Below are positions 46,322 through 56,889 of a stretch of 64,000 nt of DNA, piece by piece (position 1 is the first letter of the stretch; each line of letters opens with the position of its first letter). A program made the position numbers and the translations under genes. Source of the stretch: Isoetes taiwanensis (lineage: Eukaryota > Streptophyta > Lycopodiopsida > Isoetales > Isoetaceae). The stretch covers positions 1,817,521-1,881,520 of the forward strand of contig JAJEKV010000008.1 of assembly GCA_021234155.1 (NCBI GenBank), written 5' to 3'. A model generated the notes under the pieces. The model had not been told where the DNA came from. It searched no databases and worked only from the letters and a program-made list of their open reading frames with translations.

Positions 46322-49300
46322 ATGGTGTTTCAATGCACCAAAAAGTCAGACCTGGGTCTGGTCACACAAATGCATTACTTATTTCTTCATGCTGGACTGG
46401 ATTGTATTGCTGCTTTGGCTACTCAACTCATTCGTTTATATGTCTCTTGTGGAAGCTTGTTTGAGACAAACCAAGTTTTCCACAAAGTTACGAAACCGAA
46501 TGAGTATACATGGAATGCACTTATTGCTGCTCATGCCAAGCTTGGTAAAGGAAAAATGTCTTTCCTTATGTATGAAAGCATGGAGCATACAGGAACAAGT
46601 CTAAGCATATTCACATTTCCAAGCATCTTGAAAGCATGTGCCAGTACAGCCTCCATACAGAAGGGAAGATGCATCCACGAGAAATTTATGCATTATAAAC
46701 TTCAAACTGATGTAGTCGTGGAAAGTGCACTTGTAGATATGTATTGTAAGTGTGGCGCATTGGAGGAAGGGCAAATTGTCTTTGACAGAATGACAGAACG
46801 GGATGTAGTGGCATGGGGTGCTATGATTACAGGATACGCCCAGTATGGTGAAGGCCACCTTGCTCTAGCATGCTATGGAAACATGCAGCAGACGGGCATA
46901 AAGCCAGACAAGGTCATATTTTCTAGTGTTCTTAAAGCATGTGGTGGTGTAGGTGCTTTGGAAAATGGCAGGCATATTCACGAGAAAATTATTAAGATTG
47001 GTCTGCAATCTCACATCATAGTGGGTAGCACACTTATTGATATGTATTCGAGATGTACAAGTATGGAGGAGGCACATAGAGTTCATAGCTTGTTGCAAAA
47101 TCATGATGTAGTGTCATGGAGTGCAATGATTGCAGGATATGCCCAACATGGCATGGGTGAGCTCGCATTAGAGTACTTTGAGGATATGCATATCAAAGGT
47201 ATAAAGCCAGATAAAGTTACATTTCTGAGCATTCTGAAAGCGTGCAGTACTATAACATCGATACAACATGGTAGATACGTCCATGAAAAAATATTTCAAG
47301 CCGGGCTACATTTTGACATGGTGATAGGAAGTACCCTTCTCGATATGTATGTCAAATGTGGGAGCTTGGAGGAGGCATGCGGAGTTTTTGACAAGTTATC
47401 AAATTGGGATCTTGTTGCATGGAGTGCAATGATTGCAGGATATGCTGAATATGGTAAAGGTATCCTGGCATTGCAGTGCTTTAAAACAATGCAACAGGAA
47501 GGAATCAAACCTGATAAAGTAACATTTTCAAGCATTTTAAAAGGGTGCAGTAGCATAGGTTCTGTAGAGCAGGGGAGGTGTTTCCATGAGCTGATTGTGC
47601 AAAATGGCCTGACATCTGATGTTGTGGTGGGAAGTTCTCTTGTTGACATGTATGCTAGATGCAATTGCTTGGAGGAAGCACGTGCAGTCTTCAACAGCTT
47701 GTTGGATAGAAATACATTAGTGTGGAGTGCAATGATTGTAGGATATGCTCAACATGATAACTGTCAACTCGCATTGGAATGCTTTGATGAAATGCTGCAT
47801 GAAAACATAGATCCTAACAAAACAACATTGTTAAACATTTTGAAAGCATGTTGCAGTATGGGTGCCATAGAACAAAGCAGGCGAATTCATGCTGAGACCA
47901 TTGATCGCGGACTGCACTGTGATGCGGTTGTAGGAAGTGCATTGGTGGAAACATATGTCAAATGTGGGAGCTTACCGGAGGCAAATGGAGTTTTTGAAAG
48001 GTTGCCAGATCAGAATGTATTTGCTTGGGGTGCATTAATTGCAGGCTACGCACAATTTGGTGAGGATCAGTTTGCGCTGAAATGCCTTGAGGATATGCGG
48101 CATGAGGACATAAGACCCACAAAAGTCATGTTTATAAGCATTTTGAAATCATGTGGCAGCATATGTGCTTTGGAGCAAGGAAGATATGCTCATGAACAAA
48201 TTTTTGCTAGTGAAATAGAATTTGATATAGATGTGGAAAACACACTTGCTGTTATGTATTGCAAGTGTGGAAGCCTGAATGAAGTATGCCGTATATTTGA
48301 TAAATTAATGACTCCGGATGTAATATCATGGAACGTAATGATCATGGCATTTACCCAGCATAATGAAGGGCCTCGTGCATTAGAATGCTTACAGGACATG
48401 CAGTGGAATGGCATAACACCTACTAAGGTGACATTCTCAGGTATATTGAAAACATGTGGTGCTATGGGTGCGATAGAGCATGGGAGACAGATTAATGAGC
48501 AAATCATGGAGAACAAGATACATTTTGATCTTGTCGTGGGGAGTACTATTGTGGACATGTATGTCAAATGTGGAAGCTTCGATGAAGCATTGATAGCCTT
48601 CAACATGCTGGAAAATCGGGATGTGGTGTCATGGGGTGCACTGATTGCTGGATATGTTCAGCACGGGGAGGGGCTTCTTGCTCTAGAATGTTATGATCAC
48701 ATGTGGCATGATGATGTAGAGCCAGATAAGATAACTTTTGTAAACACTTTGAAAGCATGTGGTAGCATTGGTGCCATACACCAAGGGAGATTCATTCATG
48801 GGCAGGTCATTCAGTGTAAAGTACAGTGTGATGATATGCTTGTTGATATGTATGCTAAATGTGGGAGCTTAGAGGAGGCACTTCAGATCTTTGATAAGCT
48901 TCCAAATACAAATTTGCCGTCATGGCATGCAATGATTACAGGATATGCCCAGCTTGGCGAGGCCACATTGGCTGTAAAGTGTTTTGAGGACATGCAAAGT
49001 TTTGGAATTGAACCAGATGATACAGCTTTTAGTGGTATCCTTACTGCATTAAATCGAGCAGGGCTTATGGATGAGGCACTTCAATATTTTAAAAGCATGA
49101 TGGAAGACCATGGAATACAGCCTGACTTATACCATATCACATGTGTAGTGGATGTTTTAGGTCATATGGGATGCTTCAATGAAGCAGAAAGCTTTCTTCA
49201 AGTTACTGCTCGACCTGATATCTGTCTTTGGACAGCTCTGCTTAGCGCTTGCAGAGCCCACTGCAATCTAGAGTTAGGTGGTCGTTGCTTTGATGCAATT

Positions 49301-49399
49301 GTTCATTTGGATCCATTCTGTGATGCAGCTTATGTGCTAATGGCAAATATTTATGCCCGTAGTCAGATAAGGGACAATGATCAGATCAGGAACTCCTGA
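46322..49399 (+). CDS. PLS-class pentatricopeptide repeat (PPR) protein, truncated E region
   Basis: PPR proteins bind organelle RNA in a sequence-specific way; PLS-class members usually specify RNA editing sites in chloroplasts or mitochondria. The 1025-codon intronless frame has about nine near-identical ~100-residue modules (LVDMYxKCGSLEEA, then WSAMIAGYAQ, then PDKVTFxSILKAC, then GRxIHEKI), about 27 motifs. It ends with an E-like segment (DLYHITCVVDVLGHMGCF ... WTALLSACRAHCNLELG ... AYVLMANIYA) and stops at SQIRDNDQIRNS, before E2 and DYW would be expected. One late module lacks about four residues (QCDDMLVDMY). The frame is open upstream to 46145 (59 codons, PPR-like: LDDALNNAQFNGQLGISLS) but has no ATG there, so the true start may lie in an upstream exon or have been lost; an ATG at 46092 is out of frame. 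No transit peptide is visible from 46322. Confidence 0.8.
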   Translation: MVFQCTKKSDLGLVTQMHYLFLHAGLDCIAALATQLIRLYVSCGSLFETNQVFHKVTKPNEYTWNALIAAHAKLGKGKMSFLMYESMEHTGTSLSIFTFPSILKACASTASIQKGRCIHEKFMHYKLQTDVVVESALVDMYCKCGALEEGQIVFDRMTERDVVAWGAMITGYAQYGEGHLALACYGNMQQTGIKPDKVIFSSVLKACGGVGALENGRHIHEKIIKIGLQSHIIVGSTLIDMYSRCTSMEEAHRVHSLLQNHDVVSWSAMIAGYAQHGMGELALEYFEDMHIKGIKPDKVTFLSILKACSTITSIQHGRYVHEKIFQAGLHFDMVIGSTLLDMYVKCGSLEEACGVFDKLSNWDLVAWSAMIAGYAEYGKGILALQCFKTMQQEGIKPDKVTFSSILKGCSSIGSVEQGRCFHELIVQNGLTSDVVVGSSLVDMYARCNCLEEARAVFNSLLDRNTLVWSAMIVGYAQHDNCQLALECFDEMLHENIDPNKTTLLNILKACCSMGAIEQSRRIHAETIDRGLHCDAVVGSALVETYVKCGSLPEANGVFERLPDQNVFAWGALIAGYAQFGEDQFALKCLEDMRHEDIRPTKVMFISILKSCGSICALEQGRYAHEQIFASEIEFDIDVENTLAVMYCKCGSLNEVCRIFDKLMTPDVISWNVMIMAFTQHNEGPRALECLQDMQWNGITPTKVTFSGILKTCGAMGAIEHGRQINEQIMENKIHFDLVVGSTIVDMYVKCGSFDEALIAFNMLENRDVVSWGALIAGYVQHGEGLLALECYDHMWHDDVEPDKITFVNTLKACGSIGAIHQGRFIHGQVIQCKVQCDDMLVDMYAKCGSLEEALQIFDKLPNTNLPSWHAMITGYAQLGEATLAVKCFEDMQSFGIEPDDTAFSGILTALNRAGLMDEALQYFKSMMEDHGIQPDLYHITCVVDVLGHMGCFNEAESFLQVTARPDICLWTALLSACRAHCNLELGGRCFDAIVHLDPFCDAAYVLMANIYARSQIRDNDQIRNS

Positions 49400-50736
49400 A
49401 CAATATAATAATCTATGGACAGCTGGGAGGAAATGGCTCTATGAGAGACAAGAACTGGTTACCGATACCAATAAATCAGATAATAGTGAGATCCCATCTT
49501 ATGGACTCAAACGCAGCAATACAAAAATGAGAGCTTAGGGCGGTTTTCAGAAACGTGGCTGTTGTCTACGTTTAGGAGAGCGTTTAGGACTACCACATTG
49601 GATTTTTGTTATGTTTTCCTGAGAGTGATTTCTCACTGCTACAAAATAAGACGTGGAAATTAAACTGTTTGATTCATCGAGCAGTGTAGTCTTATTTTCT
49701 TCAGGGGGAATTCTCTGGAAATAAGATCCCCCTAAGAAAATAAGACTCATTATTATGTGGCAAGAAGTTAATGGGCTTAAAAATGAGACTCCGCCTCAAG
49801 AATGAGAATGGGAATTTTTTATCGTCCACTGAGGCCAATCGGCCTATGAAAGAATGTATTATGAATTATGTGGCAAGAGTTTATAAGCTTAAAAATGAGA
49901 CTTGCCTCAAGAAAAAAAAGAATATCACAAACAATGGTTCATCGTGCAAAATATATAATTATACGGCCATTTTGCTATAGTTTGCGTATGATTCTGCTGT
50001 TGTATTTGAGGGTATGCCAACAGTATTTATAGAGCACGTGTTGCACTCCCCTATGGTTTTGGCATGCACACACACAATGCAGTGCATGCATACCATGCAC
50101 TTTGCAATGCATGCACCGTGTATGCATACCATGCATACCATGCACTTTGCAATGCATGTTGAGTCCTTTTAGTACTTAACAACATGCAGTGCATGCATAC
50201 CATGCAATGCATGCATGTTGAGTCCCTTTAATACTTAATACTTAACACCATGCAGTGTATGCATACCATGCAATGCATGCATGTTGAGTCCCTTTAGTAA
50301 ACACTATGCAAGGCACATTGCTTGCTTTCTTTTGCGGCTATATAGGTATTTTCACATAAGAGATATACAATATTCATCTTCACGGTAAATTTGCAGATTA
50401 GCTTTGTTTGTATGAGTTAGAATTCACAAATTCCCAGTTCATACAGATATAGCTTATTATGCTCGAGTAGCAAGCTGTGATACTGTGTTCGTGCAGGCAG
50501 CAAGGTCCAACACTATGTTCATAAGAATCTCATTGCTTTTGCTTGTATTTTAGTTATTTAAAAAAGAACAGAAGGATATACCTCTCAAAGCATAATTTGC
50601 AAGTCTCTTCATCATGTGCATCCACCTGAAGAAAGCTTTGAAGTAAGTTTTGCCAAGTGGATGAGCATAGTTGTGATTTGCGTGTTGGGCAAGGGTTATT
50701 CCACAGGAGATCAAAGTTGTAATAAGCTAACTTGCA
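49400..50736. other. Downstream region with dispersed and tandem repeats
   Basis: Just after the PPR stop, another frame has weak E-like codons (MRDKNWLPIPINQ), possibly the lost C-terminus. Copies of TTAAAAATGAGACT..GCCTCAAGAA occur at about 49776 and 49886 and again at about 52292, marking a dispersed repeat. Confidence 0.45.
50063..50300. repeat. CATGCATG-rich tandem repeat
   Basis: Three degenerate ~65-bp units ending CATGCATGTTGAGTCCCTTT, preceded by ATGCATACCATGCACTTTGC words. Very dense in CATGCA/TGCATG (RY) motifs. Confidence 0.7.
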
Positions 50737-51002
50737 GTCAATGGACAAAGATACTTATAGGATGTTTCAAAATGTGATTCTAATTTGTAACCTGAATACA
50801 TAATAATATTATTATGCATATTGGCATACGTTTTATTATTATTTACACATTTATTTATCAATTTGTAATGTAAGTGTAAGAATCATGATTGTTATTGCTT
50901 TCCTTTATTTGTTCGTTTTATTACTTGCTACAAGGTTGCCTTCGACTCTAAATATATTTCAATGGTCAGGGAGGCCATGGTATATTTCTAAGGTATTTGA
51001 GG
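50737..51002 (+). repeat. Left long inverted repeat
   Basis: Pairs with 52016-52278. Contains TAATAATATTATTA and ATATTTCAATGGTCAGGGAG in both copies. Confidence 0.85.
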
Positions 51003-52015
51003 CTGCAAGGCAACCTACCAAAGAAGAACGTGTGCTCGACTACGGATATTTACACTTCGTTGTATATTACAACATATGATATCCCATGTTTTTTACTGTA
51101 TTAATATTATTTCACACCACATGACCCATTTTTAATGTAGTTCCATTGCAACATTTTTTAAGTATGGAGCTCGTGTTATATAGAACCATCACTAGGGACC
51201 GAAGGGGCCAAATTTTTTTTTTGGAATCATGCACATTCCTAAGCCATCTTTGGTTTTTTTTTTTTAAATTTCTATACACATTTTATACAACATTCACACA
51301 TATTTCGTACAACATTTATATTTATTCCGTACAGATGATGTAGCTTATTAATAATAATATATTAATAAATATAGCACATTGAACCATCGAAAGGGGCATC
51401 AAACATATTAAGAAATCTAAAACTTACTAAAAAACGAGTTACATCTAATGATGGTTGGGATCGTCTGAAAAATGAGTTACATCTAATGATGTTTGCCGCA
51501 GATACACTTGACTGTTGCTTCATGTCAGTTGTTTTTATGCATTTACTGTATTGCCTTTCATTCACAGGGCTGCTTTCTATGTCTTGATTTTTAGGACTAT
51601 TGACTGGTCGAATACCTCTACCATGTGGGGTATGAGAGGAGGTTTCTACAACTGGTGCATGATTGTAGACTAGGAGATAATGGATGTTAATAGGGCTGAG
51701 CAGGATACTGAAGTGCTACAATGTCAACTCGTATGCCCTCTAGAATACTTGAACAGACTGAATGCACATTCAGTCCAAAAGCCTGTAAGTTTGTTATTAT
51801 TATGTGTCTCAATGTTTTCCTTTCGTATTAAGATCCCTCGGCAACTTTAGCCTCTTCAGCATCTTGTAAACTATGTTAGACACATGGGATCCAATATAAT
51901 TGGTTTATTGACTATTTTTATAATGACTAAATGCGATCTTTCAGAGCTTGCTCCCTTTTACTTTATTCAAAGTTCCTTTTCTTCTATTTAAAGTGGCGGC
52001 TTTACTTCATGGCTA

Positions 52016-52278
52016 CCACAAATACCTTAGAAATATACCATGGCCTCCCTGACCATTGAAATATATTTAGAGTCGAAGGCAACCTTATAGCAAGTAATAA
52101 AACGAACAAATAAAGTACAGCAATAACAATCATGAATCTTACACTTACATTACAAATTGATAAATAAATGTGTAAATAATAAAATGTATACCAATATACA
52201 TAATAATATTATTATATATTCAGGATACAGATTGGAATCACATTTCAAAACATCCTACAAGTAAGTTTGTCTATTGAC
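52016..52278 (-). repeat. Right long inverted repeat
   Basis: Reverse complement of 50737-51002. Confidence 0.85.
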
Positions 52279-54048
52279 AAGAACTCATGGGCTTAAAAAT
52301 GAGACTGCCTCAAGAAAAAGAATGTATGATATTGTGAAGGTATATTTGAAGAATATCTATTGCATCCGACAACGAAAAACACGAAAACGTGAGATAGGCT
52401 ATTTCTTTGATTATTTTAAATCACAAAAACATAAGATAGGTTGCTTATTTGATTATTTTCAATGTGTATATGAATTGATCAACATTATGAATACTTCAAA
52501 GCCATAGCCTCGAGCTGATGCTGCTTTAACAGTAGGACAAAGTCCCGTTGCACACCTGTGAATGAGTGCCCAACGGGTGTAGCTCGAAAATTGACAGATA
52601 GTTGATATGTGGAAAACCTGCTCTAAGTCATGTAGGTGTGAGGGGTGACTTATGTCTAGACATAGAAGATGGTTAGGCTCGCAGGCGTATTGTGGGGTGG
52701 GAAGCTATACCAAAAGAAACGGATCTGGCCGACCTTTTTTTCAAAGCCATAGATCATGGTAACGTGTTAGCCCCTTATATGTAGTCTTGCATCATCATTG
52801 AAGGGTGAATAAGAGGTTCGTCCCAATTTGTTGTGACATGTTGGAAGAGTGATAATTTTGTCTATCTAATAGAGAGTTTACTTTGTGATGAAATGCACCA
52901 CATTCATTTGATGGAGACTTGGGAAGAAGAAGATCAAAACCGGGGGCTATAGAACATACAAAAAGAGCTTCAAAAACAACGAGCTGAACACAAGAAGGGA
53001 TGAGGATTGTTAACTGAACACGATCTCCAGCAAACTAGACGCAATTATTTCCCCTTAGATCTTTACTTCCAATCAGCAGCCAAGACAAGATAATCACATA
53101 ATCACACAATCTCTATCCCACAGATCCTGAACAGCCAAATTTAGACCAATTTAGGCCAATGCAATTTGCTATCTGCGGATGCGATTCTTGCAGCGCTGAT
53201 CAATAGATCCACGGATCTTGTTGATTCATCTAAATGACTCGTATTGACAGGTGTGATCTCGTCCCAAATTAAAGGGTGGTCACCAACTAATAACTGTCCT
53301 AAGTTTAGGGCATGAATTTGTAATATTTCTGTTCTTCAACTCAGGTATATATAGGATCATTCAATCAAGTCTGGCAAAGTTACTCTTATTTCTCCTTCTC
53401 GAAATTATAGGAAGGGCCAAATTCTTTATTTCTGGATTTTTAGCAAATTGAAAAATTTCCAAAGAGCTAAAAATCCTTAGAATCTTTGACAAAGTAGCCT
53501 AAGAGAAAATCAAATATAGACAATAGATTATAAAGTGTTAAAGAAGCTTGTTGGAAAAGGATTGCATAAGGGTAAAAGCATGAAAGGGTGTCTGGAAATG
53601 TTGCCCTTTTTATATATGTACCTATATACCCAATGTGCAAATTCGAGAGCTCATAATTTGAAATGCTAGTAACTGCCATTATTAATGCTATCCACCACTC
53701 TGCAACCCAACCATTTTTGGATTTCAAATCGCTTTACGAAGATCTTGTCGTTTGCTTCGCGTTTGCTATACTATCTCTGCATTTTCTGCCTCCAGATCAC
53801 CAATTCCGGATCTAAGTATAGCCTAATTAGTGTTTGCTCCTCACCACAGTCGAACCAAGAAACTAGCACTTCTAGCATTAGATTTAAAAATGCAAAAGAT
53901 CCAAGCCAAAGACCTCTGTGAGAAGCATTCCGAGAATCATGCTTTCGGATTAGATGCAATTATGGAGGTATAGGGTAGTGCTTTTAAAGGAAGAAGAGGA
54001 TTCAAGAAAGGTAGATTCCAAATTGCATGGCGAGAAGGATTTTTCAAT
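52279..54048. other. Unassigned spacer
   Basis: Begins with the third copy of the GGGCTTAAAAATGAGACTGC repeat. A CCCGTTG...CAACGGG inverted pair lies near 52545-52580. Open frames below 90 codons, none recognisable. Confidence 0.35.
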
Positions 54049-54049
54049 A

Positions 54050-54092
<43 letters not shown>

Positions 54093-54108
54093 GTCTATTG
54101 CTCACTTG

Positions 54109-54122
54109 GGCCTCGAGAGGCC
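54109..54122 (-). other. Conserved 3'-UTR hairpin of LINE B, copy 2
   Basis: Minus strand GGCCTCTCGAGGCC, same as 22646-22659, 17 bp before the (AAT)n tail. Confidence 0.55.
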
Positions 54123-54143
54123 ATGGAGCACATGAACAAACGT

Positions 54144-55983
54144 TTACAATCTTAGCATCAAGGCACGGTGTGCATCCACCGCCCTTATATAAGGACCTAA
54201 TGCCATTGGCGGTAGCATTAACAAAGAATAAACGTCTAGTACCTGTATCCCAAAGTTTTGTCTAATATGTGCATATTCAGAGCATGCTAAGAAAACATGT
54301 CGCTCATCTTCAACCTGTCCTGTTCTGCACAATTTACATGTACGATCTTCCACTGGAATTTTTGCCCATCTGCCAATTTCAATTTCCAGCCTGTGTGACC
54401 CCCCGTCACGCACCGCAATAAGTCTCCTTTGTATCTTAGATATATTTGCCTTCAGATATAATTGGCTCTCATATGTGATCATATGGTTAACATTTATCCG
54501 ATATTCCAACATCCTTTTCTTCGGAATAGCCCATAGCTTATCCATCGCCGCTTTTCGAAAGCATGGCCCGTGACCTCTTGTTTCTCAAGCGGCCATGTAC
54601 TGCCAACGCCCCATCTGATTGCCCATGCCTGCAAGCCTCTATACCAATCTGATGTTACCATTGCTTGATGGGATAGCCGTCTAGTGTCTTGTGCCTTGAC
54701 CCTGTTATAGAAATTGATTGCCTGGTATAATCCTTCAAGTTCGAGTGGAAACATTCCTACTTCTGCCAGCATTATAGCATATGGGATCTGTGATTTGATT
54801 CCTAATCTTCTTTCAGGAATAGCTTTTGTACTGCTTCGATTTGTCTCCACATCCTAGATGAGATACCTGCTCCCCAGATGGGGACACCATACAATACTAT
54901 AGTTTGGACCAAAGATTTGAATAAATTTTTTCTCAATCTCCAATCAGTAAGAGAAGCTTTGTTACACTTCGCCAACATGCTGTATAAGGCAGTTTTCCCT
55001 CCCGAGGCTCTCCTGTTTATGCAATTTTTCCAGCTGTAGTTAGAAGTGATGTCAATTCCCAAGTATTTATAGGACTCAACGGTCTCTAAAATCTGCCCCA
55101 TATATGTGAATGCTGGTCTATCTCGGGTGCCAAATACCATAATTTTGGACTTTGAAAGATTTACCTTCATCTTTTTGTCCTTACAGAATAGCTCCAGATT
55201 GTTTAGATGTTCCTGTAATGTGGTCCTCTTGTTTGCAGTCAAGACCACATCGTCCGCATATAAGAGAAGTTGCACTACATATGTGCCCAGCTTGGTTCCT
55301 ACGAGTGATCTGGCTCTCAACCAGTCATCAAGCTCGTCTATGAAGATTCCAAACAAGGTTGGAGATAGAGGACAGCCTTGGCGAACCCCAATTGTGCTTC
55401 TTATCTCTGTATCCACATCCCATGATACTCTGATTAGTACCTCTGTATACAGCTGTGAGACCGCCCCTCTAAGTTCCTGTGGGACGCCAATTCGGGCCAG
55501 CCTATCTCCAAGCTCATTTCATTGGACCGTATCAAATGCCTTTGTGAAATCAATGAATGCATGAAACAGCGAGGCATTGGGAGCCTTTGCCTTTTCTATC
55601 AGTGTTCTAAGTGTGAGTACATGGTCCAAAGTACTATGCTGATTTCTGAAACCAGCCTGATATGGTGAGCGAACCTTCTCATGTTCAGCCCATGAGCTCA
55701 ATTTACTTTCAAGAAGGCTGTCTAGTAATTTAGAGAACACGCTTCCTATGAGAATGGTTCTGTAATTACCTGCATGTGTCTTGTCTCCTCCCTTATGAAT
55801 GGGATGTACCCGGTTGATCCTCCAACTGGATGGCAGCCCTTGAATGAGACTCTTATTTAAGAGATCTGTTAGAATTTTCAGAGTATTGTCTCCACTCCAC
55901 TTAAAGAGCTCTACACAGAGGCCATCTGCATCATGCGCTTCGTTGTTTGTCATTATGAGATTCTCTATAGCAAGAAATAACAA
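54144..55983 (-). pseudogene. LINE B ORF2, RT to C-terminus
   Basis: Four long minus-strand frames cover the RT almost without loss: 55519-55983 (NNEAHDADGLCVELFKW, RINRVHPIHKGGDK, AFIDFTKAFDT: motif A Asp present), 54802-55416 (STIGVRQGCPLSPTLFGIF, LLLYADDVV: YADD intact, VNLSKSKIMVFGTRDRP, YKYLGIDITSNYSW), 54494-54850, and 54144-54545 ending in CKLCRTGQVEDERHVFLAC (terminal zinc motif). Only a few frame changes separate them (near 55517, 55417, 54830 and 54540), so it is younger or better kept than the 18-22 kb copy. Confidence 0.8.
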
Positions 55984-55990
55984 ACCATTA

Positions 55991-56199
55991 TTTGTGTACC
56001 TATTTTTCTCAGGTTTTTGCTTTTCTCCTTTAAGGGATGAGTTATTGATTGGGAAGACGTGGCTACAACTGCCAGAGACCTTCTTTGGACTTCTAATATT
56101 TCAAAGGATCCCAGGACAAGTAAATTCTCAAACATCAAGCAGAAGGTGATACTACACCAAAGCATTAGAGTTATAAGTTATTCTAATTATGATCTTGAT
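55991..56199. other. Short spacer
   Basis: Open in one plus-strand frame but unrecognised. May belong to the coiled-coil remnant that follows. Confidence 0.25.
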
Positions 56200-56889
56200 A
56201 TCATAAATCATCTATTGACAGACCAGAGGGGAAAATTAAATTATTGAATGATGTAGAGGCACTAAAATCAAAGAAGAGGGATGCTCTGAAGATGATCAGC
56301 CAGTTGAGGGAAAAAATGAGATGTTGTCTGAAGATTTACAGTAGATTTTTCAAAAGATAGCAGACACAAAGTTGAAATTTGATAAATTAGCCAATGACCC
56401 TACTGGTAATCAAATTAGGTTTGGAGTGTTGAAGTTTAGGTTGGAGATCACATTATGAGTAGATTAGATAGAGCACGACTTCGATAAGCTAGAAATTGGT
56501 TTGCAAGAAGAAAGCACATACATCTAAAAACATGAAATATTAATTGAGCAAGTGAAGGAGAAGATTAGCTACAAGAAAATGGTTCAACAAAGGTATTGGC
56601 AAATTTTGAGTCATGGGGAGATTAGGATTTTATTAATCTGCACCCGAGTCCTTTTCCTCTAGGAGTGACTTCTGTAGAGCAATACATTTCATTTAGTTTA
56701 TGTACCTACTGTGGTCAAGATTTGATGATGTTGACTCCTTGCGCAGATGCTTATTGCCTCATTTGCTTATCTTATCTAGTGTACGAAAAAATAGAATTGC
56801 ATATGGCATCTGAGATGAGGATATTCTATTCAGCTTGGTTTCTCGAATGCTGGACAATGTATGCATTAATTCTTAATTTGTTTTCGTAG
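56200..56889 (+). pseudogene. Coiled-coil protein with C-terminal Cys motif, remnant, unknown
   Basis: A charged helical stretch (KIKLLNDVEALKSKKRDALK, then shifted IADTKLKFDKLANDP) is followed by more Lys/Glu-rich pieces and, at 56665-56889, CTYCGQDLMMLTPCADAYC followed by LICL. The spacing Cys-x2-Cys ... Cys-x4-Cys-x2-Cys recalls a zinc-binding fold. At least three stops or shifts interrupt it. The family is not recognised, and no intron boundaries rescue the frame. Confidence 0.35.

Larger units (their letters stand above)
50737..52278. mobile_element. Element with ~265-bp terminal inverted repeats
   Basis: 50737-51002 and 52016-52278 are reverse complements over almost their whole length (estimated above 90% identity, small indels only), separated by about 1.0 kb. 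Outer ends: GTCAATGGACAAAGATAC (left) and GTCAATAGACAAACTTAC (right, minus strand). The centre has no long ORF and no transposase motif. Very long TIRs with a short non-coding core suggest a non-autonomous foldback or Mutator-like element. No convincing TSD was found. Confidence 0.65.
54049..55990 (-). mobile_element. LINE family B, 5'-truncated copy 2
   Basis: The minus strand runs from RT start (about 55985) to a 3' UTR with the family's conserved hairpin and an (AAT)n tail (plus-strand ATT repeats about 54049-54092). Sequence parallels 20380-22690 closely, including the 3' UTR. Endonuclease and ORF1 are missing. Confidence 0.8.

Noticed and set aside
46092..46604. 170-codon ORF overlapping the PPR start
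   Set aside because: Out of frame with the PPR modules and hydrophobic by chance; the frame of 46145-49399 carries the PPR-like codons.
46601..48606. Several minus-strand ORFs of 80-140 codons within the PPR gene
   Set aside because: Shadows of the repeated PPR coding sequence.
49959..50157. His/Cys/Met-rich minus-strand ORFs (MHGMHTRCMHCK)
   Set aside because: Translation of CATGCATG tandem repeats, not a metal-binding protein.
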